A stretch of 64,000 bases of DNA from Endomychus coccineus. Taxonomy: Eukaryota; Arthropoda; Insecta; Coleoptera; Endomychidae. A program made the position numbers and the translations under genes. The notes below the pieces were generated by a model. That model did not search any database and was not told the DNA's origin. It saw only the letters and a list, made by a program, of their open reading frames with translations. The stretch spans positions 193,509,322 to 193,573,321 of the forward strand of contig OY294067.1 of assembly GCA_958510875.1 (NCBI GenBank), in the 5' to 3' direction. Of the stretch, positions 1 through 10,245 are shown one piece after another. Every line of letters begins with the position of its first letter. Position 1 is the stretch's first letter.

Positions 1-571
1 AATGAAAGGTATTCGTCCATGAATTTGACATGTTGACTTCGCAACTCCGGTAATTTTGCAAGTCTCCTTTCTTGCACAAAAAAACCATCTGAAGCCGATT
101 CTCGTGAGTCACCTAAAAGCTTATAGTTAGGTTTTAACGGCATTAGTACCTCAAATCTTCCGTCATCCTTTCGTGAATAATTATTTAGGAAATGGACTTC
201 ACTATAGTTATCAGATTTCTGTAAATCTGAATCTCCGTAATCCTCTACCTCCCAAAACTTGGAGAGTTGTCTGTCTAATTGTGAATTATTTAAATTGCAA
301 GAGAAAAATACGCTGAATTGAACAATATTGCGTCGTAGATCGTCAATATGCCCAACGGCTAACCAACCCATTGCAGTATCTCTGAACATAGGTTCAGATC
401 GAATTTCATTTTATCGTATTATATCCCAAAACATTTGAGCGCCTATAGAACATCAATTGAATTGCTCTCGAAAAATCTAGGATCTGCTAATTTGATCTTA
501 GGAACCTTTAAATCATTTTTTTCATACGACATAATTGGTAAATTGTTACTTATTCTATTCATTATTAAAAA

Positions 572-826
572 TTAAATAGTTTTATTGTAACTGTTGTAGC
601 ACGATTTTATATTTGCATCAACATAACTGTTTGTATTAGTTGTCGAATTATTGACTCCACCTACTGTAAAATTGATTTTATTTATTGGCATATTTAATTT
701 TATAACTAAACTGTCAGTAATAATGTTATTTTGGGACCCATTGTCTATAATTGCGCGACATTTTTGTTCAAGGCTCTGTGAATCTCTTATTCTGATAATA
801 ACTGTGGACAATAAAACCGATACCAT
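572..826 (-). pseudogene. BEL/Pao A aspartic protease segment
   Basis: Reads LLSTVIIRIRD, then RAIIDNGSQNN, which matches the BEL/Pao retropepsin pattern LLDSGSQANF seen in element B at 8733-9131. The active-site Ser is replaced by Asn (D-N-G instead of D-S-G). The open frame extends to 844, but the last six codons probably belong to the inserted cassette. Confidence 0.7.
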
Positions 827-1052
827 TCGCGTCGTTTCCGTCACCGATATAAATTATCCCGTATTTTCGATAATCGGTACGATTATAAGTGCAAATTCTT
901 CAAAATATGTTATTGTCAACGACGACGACGGCGACCACCACGACGACGATGATCGAGCTACGACAGTATCGCTGGATTCGGATATTTCGAACAATATCGT
1001 ATTACCTATCGTAACGCGACAAATGATAGATTTTCACGTCACCTCCCAGTAA
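827..1052 (+). pseudogene. C-terminal end of an unrecognised virus-like protein
   Basis: The plus frame is open through the left junction and ends at 1052. Inside the cassette it gives about 75 residues: a beta/hydrophobic stretch (YPVFSIIGTIISANSSKYVI), an Asp/His-rich run (DDDGDHHDDDD) coded by gac/cac repeats, then a short C-terminus. The N-terminal part is missing because the cassette starts here. No family is recognised; capsid-like or structural roles would be guesses. Confidence 0.4.
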
Positions 1053-1073
1053 TAAGAGCACGAAAACCAGAAT

Positions 1074-1301
1074 ATGATGACACCGGACGATATAAACGCA
1101 ACTAGAGATGAGATATTGTCCAATCTCAAGGAACTGTACGCGTTCATTGGAAATGAAAAAAACCTCGTAATCGTAGACGGGGAAAATAATCCAGAAGGGA
1201 GTAACAAATCGATCGCGATCATTGCGGGTATCGTCACGGGGTTCATGGCCGTATTGAGTCAACGATTCGTACGACGTCAACCCGACCGGCCAGAACGATA
1301 A
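1074..1301 (+). CDS. Small protein with one membrane segment, virus-like cassette
   Basis: 75 codons, starting 21 bases after the preceding stop (tandem ATGATG at 1074-1079). The N-terminal half is charged and helical. Residues about 44-59 form one hydrophobic segment (IAIIAGIVTGFMAVLS) followed by a basic tail with FVRRQPDRPER. This layout suits a small membrane-anchored virion or accessory protein, but the family is not recognised. It is uninterrupted, unlike the BEL frames around it, so the insertion may be fairly recent. Confidence 0.45.
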   Translation: MMTPDDINATRDEILSNLKELYAFIGNEKNLVIVDGENNPEGSNKSIAIIAGIVTGFMAVLSQRFVRRQPDRPER

Positions 1302-1432
1302 AAACGATCGTCAAGTAGTAATATCGAACGCATTCCTCCTCGAATCCGTGCGAATCTCTTCGTCGGTTTGTCATACAAGTGAAGTCGGGGGTCAGTTACG
1401 ATGGGTTAATACGCACTCCCCCCTCATCGAGC

Positions 1433-1445
1433 ACATATATATACA
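1433..1445 (+). promoter_or_regulatory. TATA-like element before third cassette frame
   Basis: A CATATATATAC stretch lies about 85 bp upstream of the ATG at 1528 in the intergenic gap between cassette frames. Position and orientation fit a promoter for the third frame. This is motif evidence only. Confidence 0.3.
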
Positions 1446-1527
1446 CTGGTCGTGTCCGACAACGATCGATAGTAGTTGCGGGTTATTCAGGGTGTTACTT
1501 TCATACTGCATACTGTATACTGCGAAA

Positions 1528-1584
1528 ATGTCACAACTCCCAGACTATACGAAGATCAATGTGGTGGATGTGATGAAGATGTGA
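1528..1584 (+). pseudogene. Start of third cassette frame, cut after 18 codons
   Basis: ATG at 1528 opens MSQLPDYTKINVVDVMKM and meets a stop at 1582-1584, close to where BEL homology resumes. It is most simply the first codons of a longer gene cut off by the cassette boundary. Function unknown. Confidence 0.35.
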
Positions 1585-1589
1585 TCGTA

Positions 1590-1739
1590 GCAGTAGTTCC
1601 TGCAGTAGGTACTAGCCTCCGAAGTCGATGAACTAATTTTTTCGGTATTTGATTTTTCTGTCGAAGTGACCTTTGCCAAGTGCAGTAAACTGTTATGGTT
1701 CTTGTTAAACACGCGACATCCAGAAGACGTACAACTCAT
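1590..1739 (-). pseudogene. BEL/Pao A second knuckle and linker
   Basis: Continues gag-pol after a frame break at about 1741. The C...C...HNSLLHL pattern followed by a Ser/Thr-rich linker is what precedes the protease in this superfamily; element B has CKFCRKGHNKLIHL at the same place. Homology fades near 1590, where the plus-strand cassette begins. Confidence 0.6.
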
Positions 1740-1743
1740 AGTA

Positions 1744-2283
1744 CTATGATTCGGTTTTAAACCAACACAATGTTAAATTCCGCGCTTCTTGTATTCGCTG
1801 CGTGGGAGATAACTTTAAAAATATATCACACTTGTAGATCGTGCGATTCTTTTTGCAATGATAACAGGAGATATTAACATTAACACATGTGTTGGTAATA
1901 CCCTTGTTCTTTGAATCATGCTTAATTTGTTTTTCATTGAAGCTACTAGATTTACAGATTTCTAATTTTTCCAGTAGTTCGCACCTAGAGTTTAAAAATG
2001 TATTCAAATCATTCATAGTAGGGATCTTGCCTGCAGTATCGAAAGATTCCCATTCACGACTAGTGATATAGTCAAATATGTTTGCAATGATATGAATAAT
2101 CAACGTATCCCACATCTCGATGGGTTTACCTAAACTTTTTAAAAAGCGTAAGTTATTTTTTATGGAATCAGATAATGATCTCAACTTTGTACGTGATTCT
2201 GTTAATACTGCTGGATGATCAAAAATAGCTTTCACATGATTCTGTATTATGAGCCTTTCATTTTCGAATCTTTCTTCCAGCAT
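1744..2283 (-). pseudogene. BEL/Pao A gag core with zinc knuckle
   Basis: About 179 codons resembling the BEL/Pao gag core: a helix-rich segment with LGKPIEMWDTLIIHIIA and WESFDTAGKIPT, followed by a cysteine motif CYHCKK...C that normally binds nucleic acid in the particle. A second knuckle (CTSSGCRVFNKNHNSLLHL, within 1545-1739) follows after a frame break. In an intact element these would be one gag-pol polyprotein. Confidence 0.7.
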
Positions 2284-2344
2284 CCCTAAACTCGAGCCAT
2301 ATTCCGTTGAAGTTAGGCAATTTCAATATTGGTAACTTAACGTT

Positions 2345-2797
2345 TTATAACGCTGTATTACTAGGAGCTGGCGACATAGGTACTTGCTTTGAATGTATGG
2401 TGGTACTAAAATTGAGAATTGCTTTATTTAGTTTTGTAGTTAATTCGTAGAATTGTGTTTCGAAATCGTCTAACTCAGTTGAATCGGTTGATGCATCTAA
2501 ATATTCTATTTCCAAATTTACGACTGAGAAGTCATCCAAAACTGCATTTAGCCACTCCAGTCTTAATTTTAATTGTATAATTGTATCATCGTCCAAATTG
2601 TTAATATCGATCGAATTGTAAAAAGATTGCACTATCCATAGTTTCCGTTTGATTGTACCTCGCCTGATTCTTAATTTTTTGAGCTCTTCATAAATTGTGG
2701 AATTGTATGTATTAATTACATATGTATGAATAAATGCCAAATGTAAATAGCTGAGAGAAATTGTAAGAAGCAATGAGTTAAAAAGGAACGGACTCAC
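2345..2797 (-). pseudogene. BEL/Pao A gag, N-terminal part
   Basis: Open reading of about 150 codons with the lysine/arginine-rich start (LKKLRIRRGTIKRKL) and acidic helical stretch typical of BEL/Pao gag N-termini. The related segment of element B (22398-22694) has the same ICKRGAIKRKL-type beginning, which supports homology. The first codons upstream look like leader rather than gag, so the start is uncertain. The frame closes at 2345 and gag resumes in another frame at 2283. Confidence 0.7.
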
Positions 2798-2965
2798 TTC
2801 AAGAGGAATGGATAGAGCGAATCAGTCACTTCCTCACTTGTCGTCGTCTTGCCGCCTGCGCTTACCGCTTTGTCTAGAATTGCCGGTACAGGATTCCCTT
2901 CACAGACTGGTGATGGAAATTTCTGCTTGAACTTGACTAATTAATTCGGTCGAAGGTCCAAAATA

Positions 2966-3539
2966 TGTTGTAAATCGATGTGTGGACTGTGTTTGGTTGA
3001 TTTAGGTACCGTTCAGATTAATGAAATGCAATGGAAGTTGACTGTCTTTTTACTGCGACTCGCACATAGCACATACAGCAATAATGTAACAAACATGTCA
3101 GAGCTCTCTCGACTCTCGTTTCCGCTCTGCATAGAACAAAAATGAACAACTATGAAACTAATGTTCACAGAGCAACTATTTCAGAAATTACAAATATTAT
3201 AATGGCTATTGGCCCTAACAAATATAAAACAAAAGTAAAATGTAGAAACAAGTACTTACACTATGTAGTGGTTATCGGTACTAACTTTATTCCAATCGTG
3301 TATGTTTCTATTATGTAAATGTTAATGGTTTTATTCATGGTATATTGTTTCATGTTTACATCAAGTAGTTGGAAAAAGTTTACTTGGTAACAAACATTAA
3401 AAACAGTAAATTGCACATCAAAAGAACATTTCTAACTTTAGTACTAATAACATTGCTCTAACAATAACCGTAATTTCAACATTAAAATTTATAATCAAGC
3501 AGAACATTTCATTAAGTTAAATTAAATACAATTTACTAT
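2966..3539 (-). repeat. Probable 5' LTR of BEL element A and unassigned flank
   Basis: Directly upstream (minus sense) of the primer-binding-like site, starting with TG at 2966 in plus orientation. By position this is the 5' LTR of element A. It carries a pyrimidine/CT-rich stretch near 3105-3125 like the LTR of element B. No second LTR lies in the window, so its outer end, probably between 3300 and 3440, cannot be fixed. Nothing else is seen up to 3540. Confidence 0.4.
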
Positions 3540-5373
3540 CAAAAAGAATTTTATTCTGCAATACTACAACACAGTATACAGTATAAATAATAAAATATAA
3601 TCTAAGACACAAAATAACATCAAGATTGTAGCTGACCACACATACGACATACGATAATATTCCTTGAAATTATAAGGTTCGGCTAAAATTAAATACTTAT
3701 GAAGTTCTTTTTTGAAAATTTTAAATTTGCTCATATCTTTTATACCGTTCGGCAGAATGTTATAAAATTTAATGGCAGAGTACAATGGACCACTTTCGGT
3801 TAATGTTAATCGATGTTTGTGATATGCAAACATATTAACATTTCTTGTGTCATAACAGCTTCTATGTTCATATTGATGGAATAAATCTGGTTGATTTCTC
3901 ATGAAAAGTAAACATTCTGACATATAGATTCCGTAGACGGTGAGAAATGTGTTGTTTTTGAACAATCCTCTACAAGAAACTTTTGCTCTTAACTTGCACG
4001 TGCTGCTAATAATGAATTTTTGGATAGTAAAAATTCTCTTGACATGTGTGCTGTGTCTCCAAAATAAGATCCCATACTTTAGATGAGGATAAACATAACC
4101 AAAATAAGAGATTTTAGCTGTTTCAGTGTCAAAATATTTGCACCAAACTAATAGAGTAGCATGCTTTGCTTAGATGACTGCTGAGTTTACTTTAGGTATG
4201 TTTATAGAATGTTAGATCTTCATCAAAATGAACTCCTAGCAAGTTTGTCCTCGTGACAATTTGTTCTAAATACGTTGCAAGGCAAGAGCTTTTTCTGAAG
4301 ATAAGTTAGGTCATTTCTAACAAAATTGTCATTAATTCTTTTTAATGAGTTTGTGGTATTTTCAGTACTGAAGTCATAATCACTTGTACAGTATTAGTAT
4401 AATTTGTATAACTGAAAGGAAGTTCAAGTTCTCCATTCAATATATTTGGAAGGTATTATCAACAATAAAGGCCCTGGGGAACACATTGATCATGTTAGCA
4501 GTTTGAGACACGCAATATGTGGGGCTCGTCTGTATTCTGACAAATTGAGTGCGCGATTAGATAAATATGATTTGATGAGATCTAATGGCCACGAACCCAG
4601 TATCGTTCAAGTTTTTGATGGATAATATTGTGATTCAACCTGTCAAAAGCTTTGGTAAGATCAATGAATATTCCACACGCCTCATCACCGGACTCTTTAT
4701 TTCCAAGACTTCAGTTAGAAAACTAAAGAGACAAGTGTTTACACTTCTGCCCTGACGTAAACTGTATAATGTTATGTTTAAAATTACTTACTGACTGATT
4801 ACTTTTTCAAATATCTTTGAGAATGAGGTAAGTAAACTGATGGACGACCTACCATTCGACAACAAACCGGTGTCCCTTTTTTTGTGCAAAGGTATTATCA
4901 CACCTCGTTTAAGTGATACTGGAAATATGCTCTGTTGTAAGCAAGTGTTTATGATGGATTACAGATTGACTAGATGAATTTTTTTAGAACATGTAGTGGT
5001 ATTCCATAATCACCAGTACTGTATTTGTTAGAAAATCTAGTAACAATGTCAAAGCCACAGGCTCCGTTACGGGTAGGAAGAACATAGAATGGTGATTGAA
5101 GGGAGTATTTTCTATGCAAACGTTATCGTTAGATGTTGAGTTTACATAAAATAATTATTGAATACGCTTCTAAAGTGACCGTTAAAATCGTTGGCTAGAT
5201 CAATCATTTTCTTAGTTTGGACGGATAAAATTTTCAGATTTTCCTGTCCGATCTTTTACTATAGTCCATGTATTTTTGGATTTGTTATCACTTTCCAAAA
5301 TTTTGCTACTGAAATGTTTAGATTTTGCTTCATTTAATTAAGTGGAATACATGTTGTTCACTCTGGAAGTATA
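3540..5373 (-). mobile_element. CR1-like LINE (outermost of nest), 3' part
   Basis: Minus-strand non-LTR retrotransposon, 3' end near 3540. Readable pieces are the C-terminal region (3564-3965), reverse transcriptase with GIFIDLTKAFDRLNH near 4620-4690, and the linker before it (near 5220-5350). It stops at 5373 exactly at the gaggt target duplication of BEL element B and resumes at 23504. Many stops and indels make it inactive. Confidence 0.75.
3564..3965 (-). pseudogene. LINE reverse transcriptase, C-terminal domain
   Basis: 133 codons with the common CR1/Jockey C-terminal signature: YDTR followed by LTLTESGPLYSAIKFYNILP and an FKIFKKELHKYL helix. This region lies after the RT thumb. The homologous part of the second LINE (10246-10776) has NYDTRQNEQIRPTYRSLK. 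The N-terminal part is in other frames upstream to 5373. Confidence 0.7.
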
Positions 5374-5378
5374 GAGGT

Positions 5379-5595
5379 TGTTTTGTTGTTATGTTAGCAA
5401 TGTGCTGTTGTGATAAATAAGCCAACAACGTTTAATTAAACATTTAATTACATGGACTGTATCGTTTACATTCGAAGTAGTATATCTGTACACGCGTGTG
5501 TCGTTTCTTAAGCAACTCACTGTTCCTGGCTCTCTTCCTCAAGGGTGGGGCATGCATACCCAAGAAACAGATTGGACACTGAACAATATTTACCA
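5379..5595 (-). repeat. 3' LTR of BEL element B with polypurine tract
   Basis: 217 bp, TG...CA ends, nearly the same as 23280-23498 apart from scattered substitutions and a few short indels. Just inside it (5596-5607) the minus strand reads GGTTGGGGACAA, a good polypurine tract for plus-strand priming. Confidence 0.88.
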
Positions 5596-6063
5596 TTGTC
5601 CCCAACCTTGAGTCTTTCAAAAACTATGTTAATTATTGAAGTAGAATAAACATAACATAAATAATATCAGATACAAAACACTTATCTGTTACTGTAAGTA
5701 GTAACTTGTAAGAATACATGATTTTAAATGGTACAATTCTAGAATGCTCCTTTATGCTAAACAGTCATCACAAATTGGTAAGAAACATAATTTTCAAGAG
5801 GGCGTTTGAACACTCGGCGAATCGTTTTTACGGACACAAAAACGCACTAACTTGTCTCTTCCTGGATGGAGATATACTACACGACCACCATCATGCCGAT
5901 TTTTGGTTTCGATTGTTGATCATCCAATAGTTTTGAATAAATTTTGCTTGAAGCTCTTAATATTTCCCTCCCACAGGCCACCGAAATGTGGAGAACGAGG
6001 TGGTATAAAATGCCAACTAATGTGAAGGCTCGTACAAAAGTTATTCTTCTTCGTGGGTAGAGG

Positions 6064-6639
6064 TTAAAAAGGACTGGAGATCATTCTGACAGTTGGAAGC
6101 ACCAGTAAAATTGGTGGTGTTATGCCAGATGGTAGACCCCAACGAGCAACAAACCGTCTTAAGCATGAGCTTAAATTATTGGTTGTAAGATAAGGCTTCA
6201 ACTCAAGGTGAACAGCCTTGTTGCTGAAACAGATAAGCAAACACACGTATGTCTTCATGATTTTGCAGCCTCTGCCTTTGCGGTCTATTAGGTTGAAAGG
6301 TCCGACATAATCTATGCCTGTTACCACTCACTCAGGCAAATCACTCATAAGCGTTTGAGATGGTTTTGAATTATATTTAAACATACAATGCAATGCACTC
6401 TTTCATTCAAGACTTAGACCCCCTAAAGGCCAATATGTCTGACTAACAGTGTTCAGCACCAATTGAGAACCAGAGTGTAATAGATTATTATGAACAGATT
6501 TGAATATAAGTTTGGTAAGTATATGTTTTGAGTCAAGAAGAATCCGATGCTTTGTGTCAAATGTGAGACTTGGATGTTTGAGCCTACCCCTAACCCTGAG
6601 AAGCCCTTGAGAATCAACTAAAGGCATCAGGCCTTTCAA
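6064..6639 (-). pseudogene. BEL element B integrase
   Basis: Two pieces in different frames. 6403-6639 carries the RVRGRLKH and HNNLLHSGSQLVLNTVSQTYW section, the HHCC-like N-terminal zinc region found in BEL/Pao integrase. 6064-6327 carries GIDYVGPFNL (first catalytic Asp of the DDE core) and VHLELKPYLTTNN. The third catalytic residue is not readable. About 60 bases between the pieces are out of frame. Confidence 0.75.
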
Positions 6640-7780
6640 TTTGTTTTGTTACTTCTTATAGTCACCACATTGTACATAAGAAAATTCTTCCGAAAATGAA
6701 TCAATTTGTGTTAACTTTATCATTCGAGTCATAGAAAAATCTAATTCTGCAACTGTCAAATTGCCATGTGTTGATATATTGGAAACAATTTTATTACAGG
6801 TGAAAACTTTAGCTGATATATTATCCTTATTATTATTTATTGTTTCCAATGTAGGAATAAATTTAGATGTATGTTCCATTGGATTGAATGTTTGAAGTCA
6901 CTCAGGCCCTGACCACAGTAAGTCATTTTTTACCAATTCGCTTGGCATGACACCGCGTGATGCAAGATCGGTTGGATTATCTTTTGTGCATACATGGTCC
7001 CATTCGAATTCTGAAGGTAATTCTTGAATTTTACTTACACGATTACCCACGAATGTTTGGAGACGATATGGCGCTGTGGTGCAGTGTCACCACCGAGTCT
7101 GACCACATTAGTGTTATGTTATTAAACACATGTAGTTGGATTTCAATTCTTTGAGAACGATCGAAATTAATCGAGACAACATGAGAGCGCTACATAATTC
7201 TAACCTAGGTAAGCTGGTAGTTTTCTGCGGAGCAACCTTTGTTTTTGACGTAAGGAGAGATATTTTTATTTAACCCTTCAAATTTTTGCTTCACATATAT
7301 ATGCATGCGTCGTACGACCGCTCTGAGGCGTCGCAGAACCCGTGAAGTTCTACCATCTACGGTTCACTTAAAAAGACAAGTCGCGGTATTGACAGATTAT
7401 TTAATGACTGAAGATCTTTCCTAAAGTGAATTCATGCGTTCAACAGCTCGGGAGGAAGATCATCGTCCCAATCTATATGTAAGCACCCCATTTGTTGGAT
7501 TAAAATCTTTGCAAATATGCAAGGGCTCACCAAACCCAGCGGGTCAGAGCTTTGCTTTTTCCGATAAAATGGTACGCTTCGTACAGCGTACAGATTAAGG
7601 ACAGGTAGTTATTTTAAAAGATAGTTCATCTGAATTAGAATTCCATTGAATTTCTAATATTTTTACAGATGTTTCTCCGAAATTTATGACACTAATTGGG
7701 TTATCATCTTTTTGAAAGTACTTGAGAACTTTGATCTCCACTTTTTAAGCTCAAACCCAGCTGATAATAGTTTGTATACT
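6640..7780 (-). pseudogene. BEL element B, degraded region between RT and integrase
   Basis: Position corresponds to the RNase H-like and pre-integrase part of BEL pol. Only short fragments can be read in mixed frames (for example 6649-6879). No intact motif is visible. Confidence 0.45.
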
Positions 7781-8315
7781 TCAGTAAAGCCATTTCAGTA
7801 CTATCAGTCCCTGAGATCGCGTCATCAACGAACTATCATGCTCAATAATTTCAGAAATATCCGGATTTTCTATTTTAACATTATTTGCCAATTCCTTAAG
7901 GCACCTAATGGTCGAAAATGGGGAAATTGCAGTTCCATATGTCACCGTTTTGAGCTGATAAGCATTGAATTGTTCTGACTCATCTGATCTCCATACAATA
8001 CGTTGAAATTTACGATCCTCCGGATGAATTAAGATTTGCCTATACATTTTGCTGATATCAGCAGTTAGTATAATCAAATGCAAAGAGAACAGACAATTTT
8101 GAATAGGAGGTCCTATTTGCGCCAGAATCCGATGAAGCAGATACATTCAAGACCATGCGAGTTTTAGTTGCTACCTTTTCATCATTGAAAATTGGAAAAT
8201 ATGGTAAGAAATATTGAAGGTCACTAGAAGTACAATCAAATTGATCTACTTCCTCAATAACGATCATATGGTCTAACCTTTCATACTCATTCATGAATTC
8301 TACACAACTGCGCAT
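7781..8315 (-). pseudogene. BEL element B reverse transcriptase
   Basis: 8058-8315 gives the entry to RT with a YERLDHM piece. 7781-8146 contains LTADISKMYRQILIHPEDRK, the palm motif with the first catalytic Asp, followed by QRIVWR and the VTYGTAISPF motif. The YxDD box is not readable downstream. Frame overlaps show at least one shift near 8100. Confidence 0.75.
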
Positions 8316-8732
8316 ATTAATGAACTCATTTTGATTCCGTCTTTCTAATTTTAGGAACTGCTTGAAGCCATGATTTTTGAATTTCCCAATTTGTTCAAAT
8401 CATCTTCAAATGGTATTCGAATATTAAATTGTACATCCAAATTACGAGTATAAGTTTCACGGAAATGAGACTCGCATTTCAACAAGGGTATTTTATCGAA
8501 CATTTGCTCTAATAGCCAGAATTTCTGCAATTCATTATTTAATTGAAAATCAGTTCAGCTCGAATCCTGATTTTTCAAAGCAGCCAACGTGGAAAAACTT
8601 TGAAAACAGACATTTGAAAGAATAGGCCCACTCATATCCAAACATAGTTTTGCGCAATTCGGGCATTCCTTTTTCAAGAGATACAGATTTATTTTCCACC
8701 ATATCTCAAAAATGGCCAGCACCGATAAATAA

Positions 8733-9131
8733 TTATATCGATTTGTTTAGGTTCAAAGAGTTTGGGATCAGCCAATGGTACCTCGCTACGCTGGGAATAT
8801 TCCAATCACTCACATCGATTTTTGTATTTGGTAAATATCCGGTAATTTGATAGAGTGTTAGACAGTTTAATTCCAAACTGAATTCATTATGTCTCGAAAT
8901 AATAGTAATCCTACACTGTGAGGAAATGTTTGACATAGCATTGTTTACACCTGATACAGAAATTTTCGTAGAAGTGCATTCCAAACCTAAGTGATCCACA
9001 CACATTTTTCGAATGAAGTTTGCTTGAGAGCCGCTATCAAGCAGAATATTGCATTCGATACGAATTCCATGATTGTCTGGTACATAAACACACGCAGTGG
9101 ATAATAAAGCAGAAGTTGTTATTTTCAGCAA
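8733..9131 (-). pseudogene. BEL element B aspartic protease
   Basis: 132 codons with LLSTACVYVPD and the retropepsin active site NILLDSGSQANFIRK, then VSGVNN. The D-S-G triad is intact here, unlike element A. The frame overlaps the zinc-knuckle frame at 9037-9131, so a shift separates gag from protease. Confidence 0.8.
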
Positions 9132-9285
9132 TATTTACCGACATTACTGCGGTAGGATTGTGTTCATTAAGCGAACTTGATAAATGAATTAATTTGTTAT
9201 GGCCCTTTCTACAAAACTTACATGGAAATGATTTGCAGACGTCTGCTGTATGCCCAACACACAAACAATTTTTGCAAAGATTCAA
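9037..9285 (-). pseudogene. BEL element B gag zinc knuckles
   Basis: Contains NLCKNCLCVGHTADVCKS and CKFCRKGHNKLIHL: two cysteine/histidine clusters typical of the C-terminus of BEL/Pao gag, which bind the element RNA in the particle. Confidence 0.75.
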
Positions 9286-9377
9286 GCTCGATGCTTTCTA
9301 ACATCTCTCAGGCACCGAAAGCTGTAGAAATTTCCTACATGTATACATTTTGTGTAGACCTTTGCACATATTACATT

Positions 9378-10075
9378 TTATTCCTGATATATTTGTAGTA
9401 GCATGAGCCCGAATTCTATTTTTTCATTTATCACCAATTTAAATTGAATGGATTCTAAAAAAGCAGCCCTACTCTTGAGAAACGTTTGAATTTCACTCAA
9501 GGTTGGATATTCACCCGCTATAAGATAACGTTCCCATTTACATACAGATGTTCTATCTAATTTCGAACATATTAAAAATATCAATAATGGATCCCAATGT
9601 TGTTTGGGCTGGCCAAGAATGTCTGAAGTGTGAATGTGTTTGAATACATTGTCAAGAAAAGAATGAATGGAAGAAGGCGAGTAACTTTTACTATTGGCAG
9701 AAGATTGAATAATGATTTCATATGCTTGGAAATAAGTAATCTTTTATTGTTGAATCTATTACAAATTAAATCCCAGGCAGTGATGTAGTATCTGATGAAA
9801 GTTCCAATGAATAAATTAGTTTGAGCGCATCACCGTCCAAACTGGCTTTGGGGTAATGAAATTTTTGAACTGCACTTATAGTGTGATTTCTATGAATAAG
9901 ACTTTCATAAGTGTCTCTAAAACTTAGCCACTGTTCATATTTTCCACCGAATTTGGGGAGATCAATGATTGGGAGGCTAATAGTATTGTTGAAGTGAGAA
10001 GTGTACTCATTTGGTATAGACTGCAAAGGTGAAGGCCCAACTACAGTTTCATCACCAGAAGACAATACGGGCAAT
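9378..10075 (-). pseudogene. BEL element B gag core
   Basis: 9766-10074 reads LPIIDLPKFGGKYEQWLSFR, the hallmark DLPKFxGxxxxW start of BEL/Pao gag cores. 9378-9584 continues it with WERYLIAGEYPTLSEIQTFL after a frame break. The frame ends abruptly at the microsatellite tail of the inserted LINE (10076); the N-terminal gag is 12 kb away at 22398-22694. Confidence 0.78.
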
Positions 10076-10245
10076 AATAATAATAATAATCTTTATTTTC
10101 CTGTTGACATTACATGGAATGTATAGGAATAGTCACAGTTACATATGATAAAATGCCTTAATTAAATAAGTAAAAAGCAGAGCGCGTACATTTAAATCTA
10201 AAATGATAAAATCAATATAAAGTTCAACATGATATAAAAGTAATA

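Larger units (their letters stand above)
827..1590 (+). other. Inserted compact virus-like cassette
   Basis: About 0.75 kb that does not belong to the surrounding minus-strand BEL element. It is rich in CpG and clearly more GC-rich than its flanks. On the plus strand it holds, in tight order, the end of one reading frame (to 1052), a complete short frame (1074-1301), a promoter-like stretch near 1433-1445 and the beginning of a third frame (528 codons not possible; ATG at 1528). Compact same-strand frames with tiny gaps suggest a DNA virus or virus-like mobile element. The family is not recognised. Junctions are accurate to about 20 bp only. Confidence 0.5.
1..2965 (-). mobile_element. BEL/Pao retrotransposon A, gag to early pol, interrupted
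   Basis: Minus-strand BEL/Pao element, entered from its 5' side at about 2965 and running off the window at position 1. A primer-binding-like stretch (minus TTTGGACCTTCGACCG, about 2942-2962) resembles the leader of element B at 23259-23279. In order on the minus strand come gag N-terminus, gag core, cysteine knuckles, aspartic protease and the segment before the reverse transcriptase. The last (1-571) is readable only by changing frame several times. A plus-strand, GC-rich cassette interrupts it between the knuckle/linker and the protease. Family assignment rests on the gag layout and protease; the element is dead. Confidence 0.8.
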
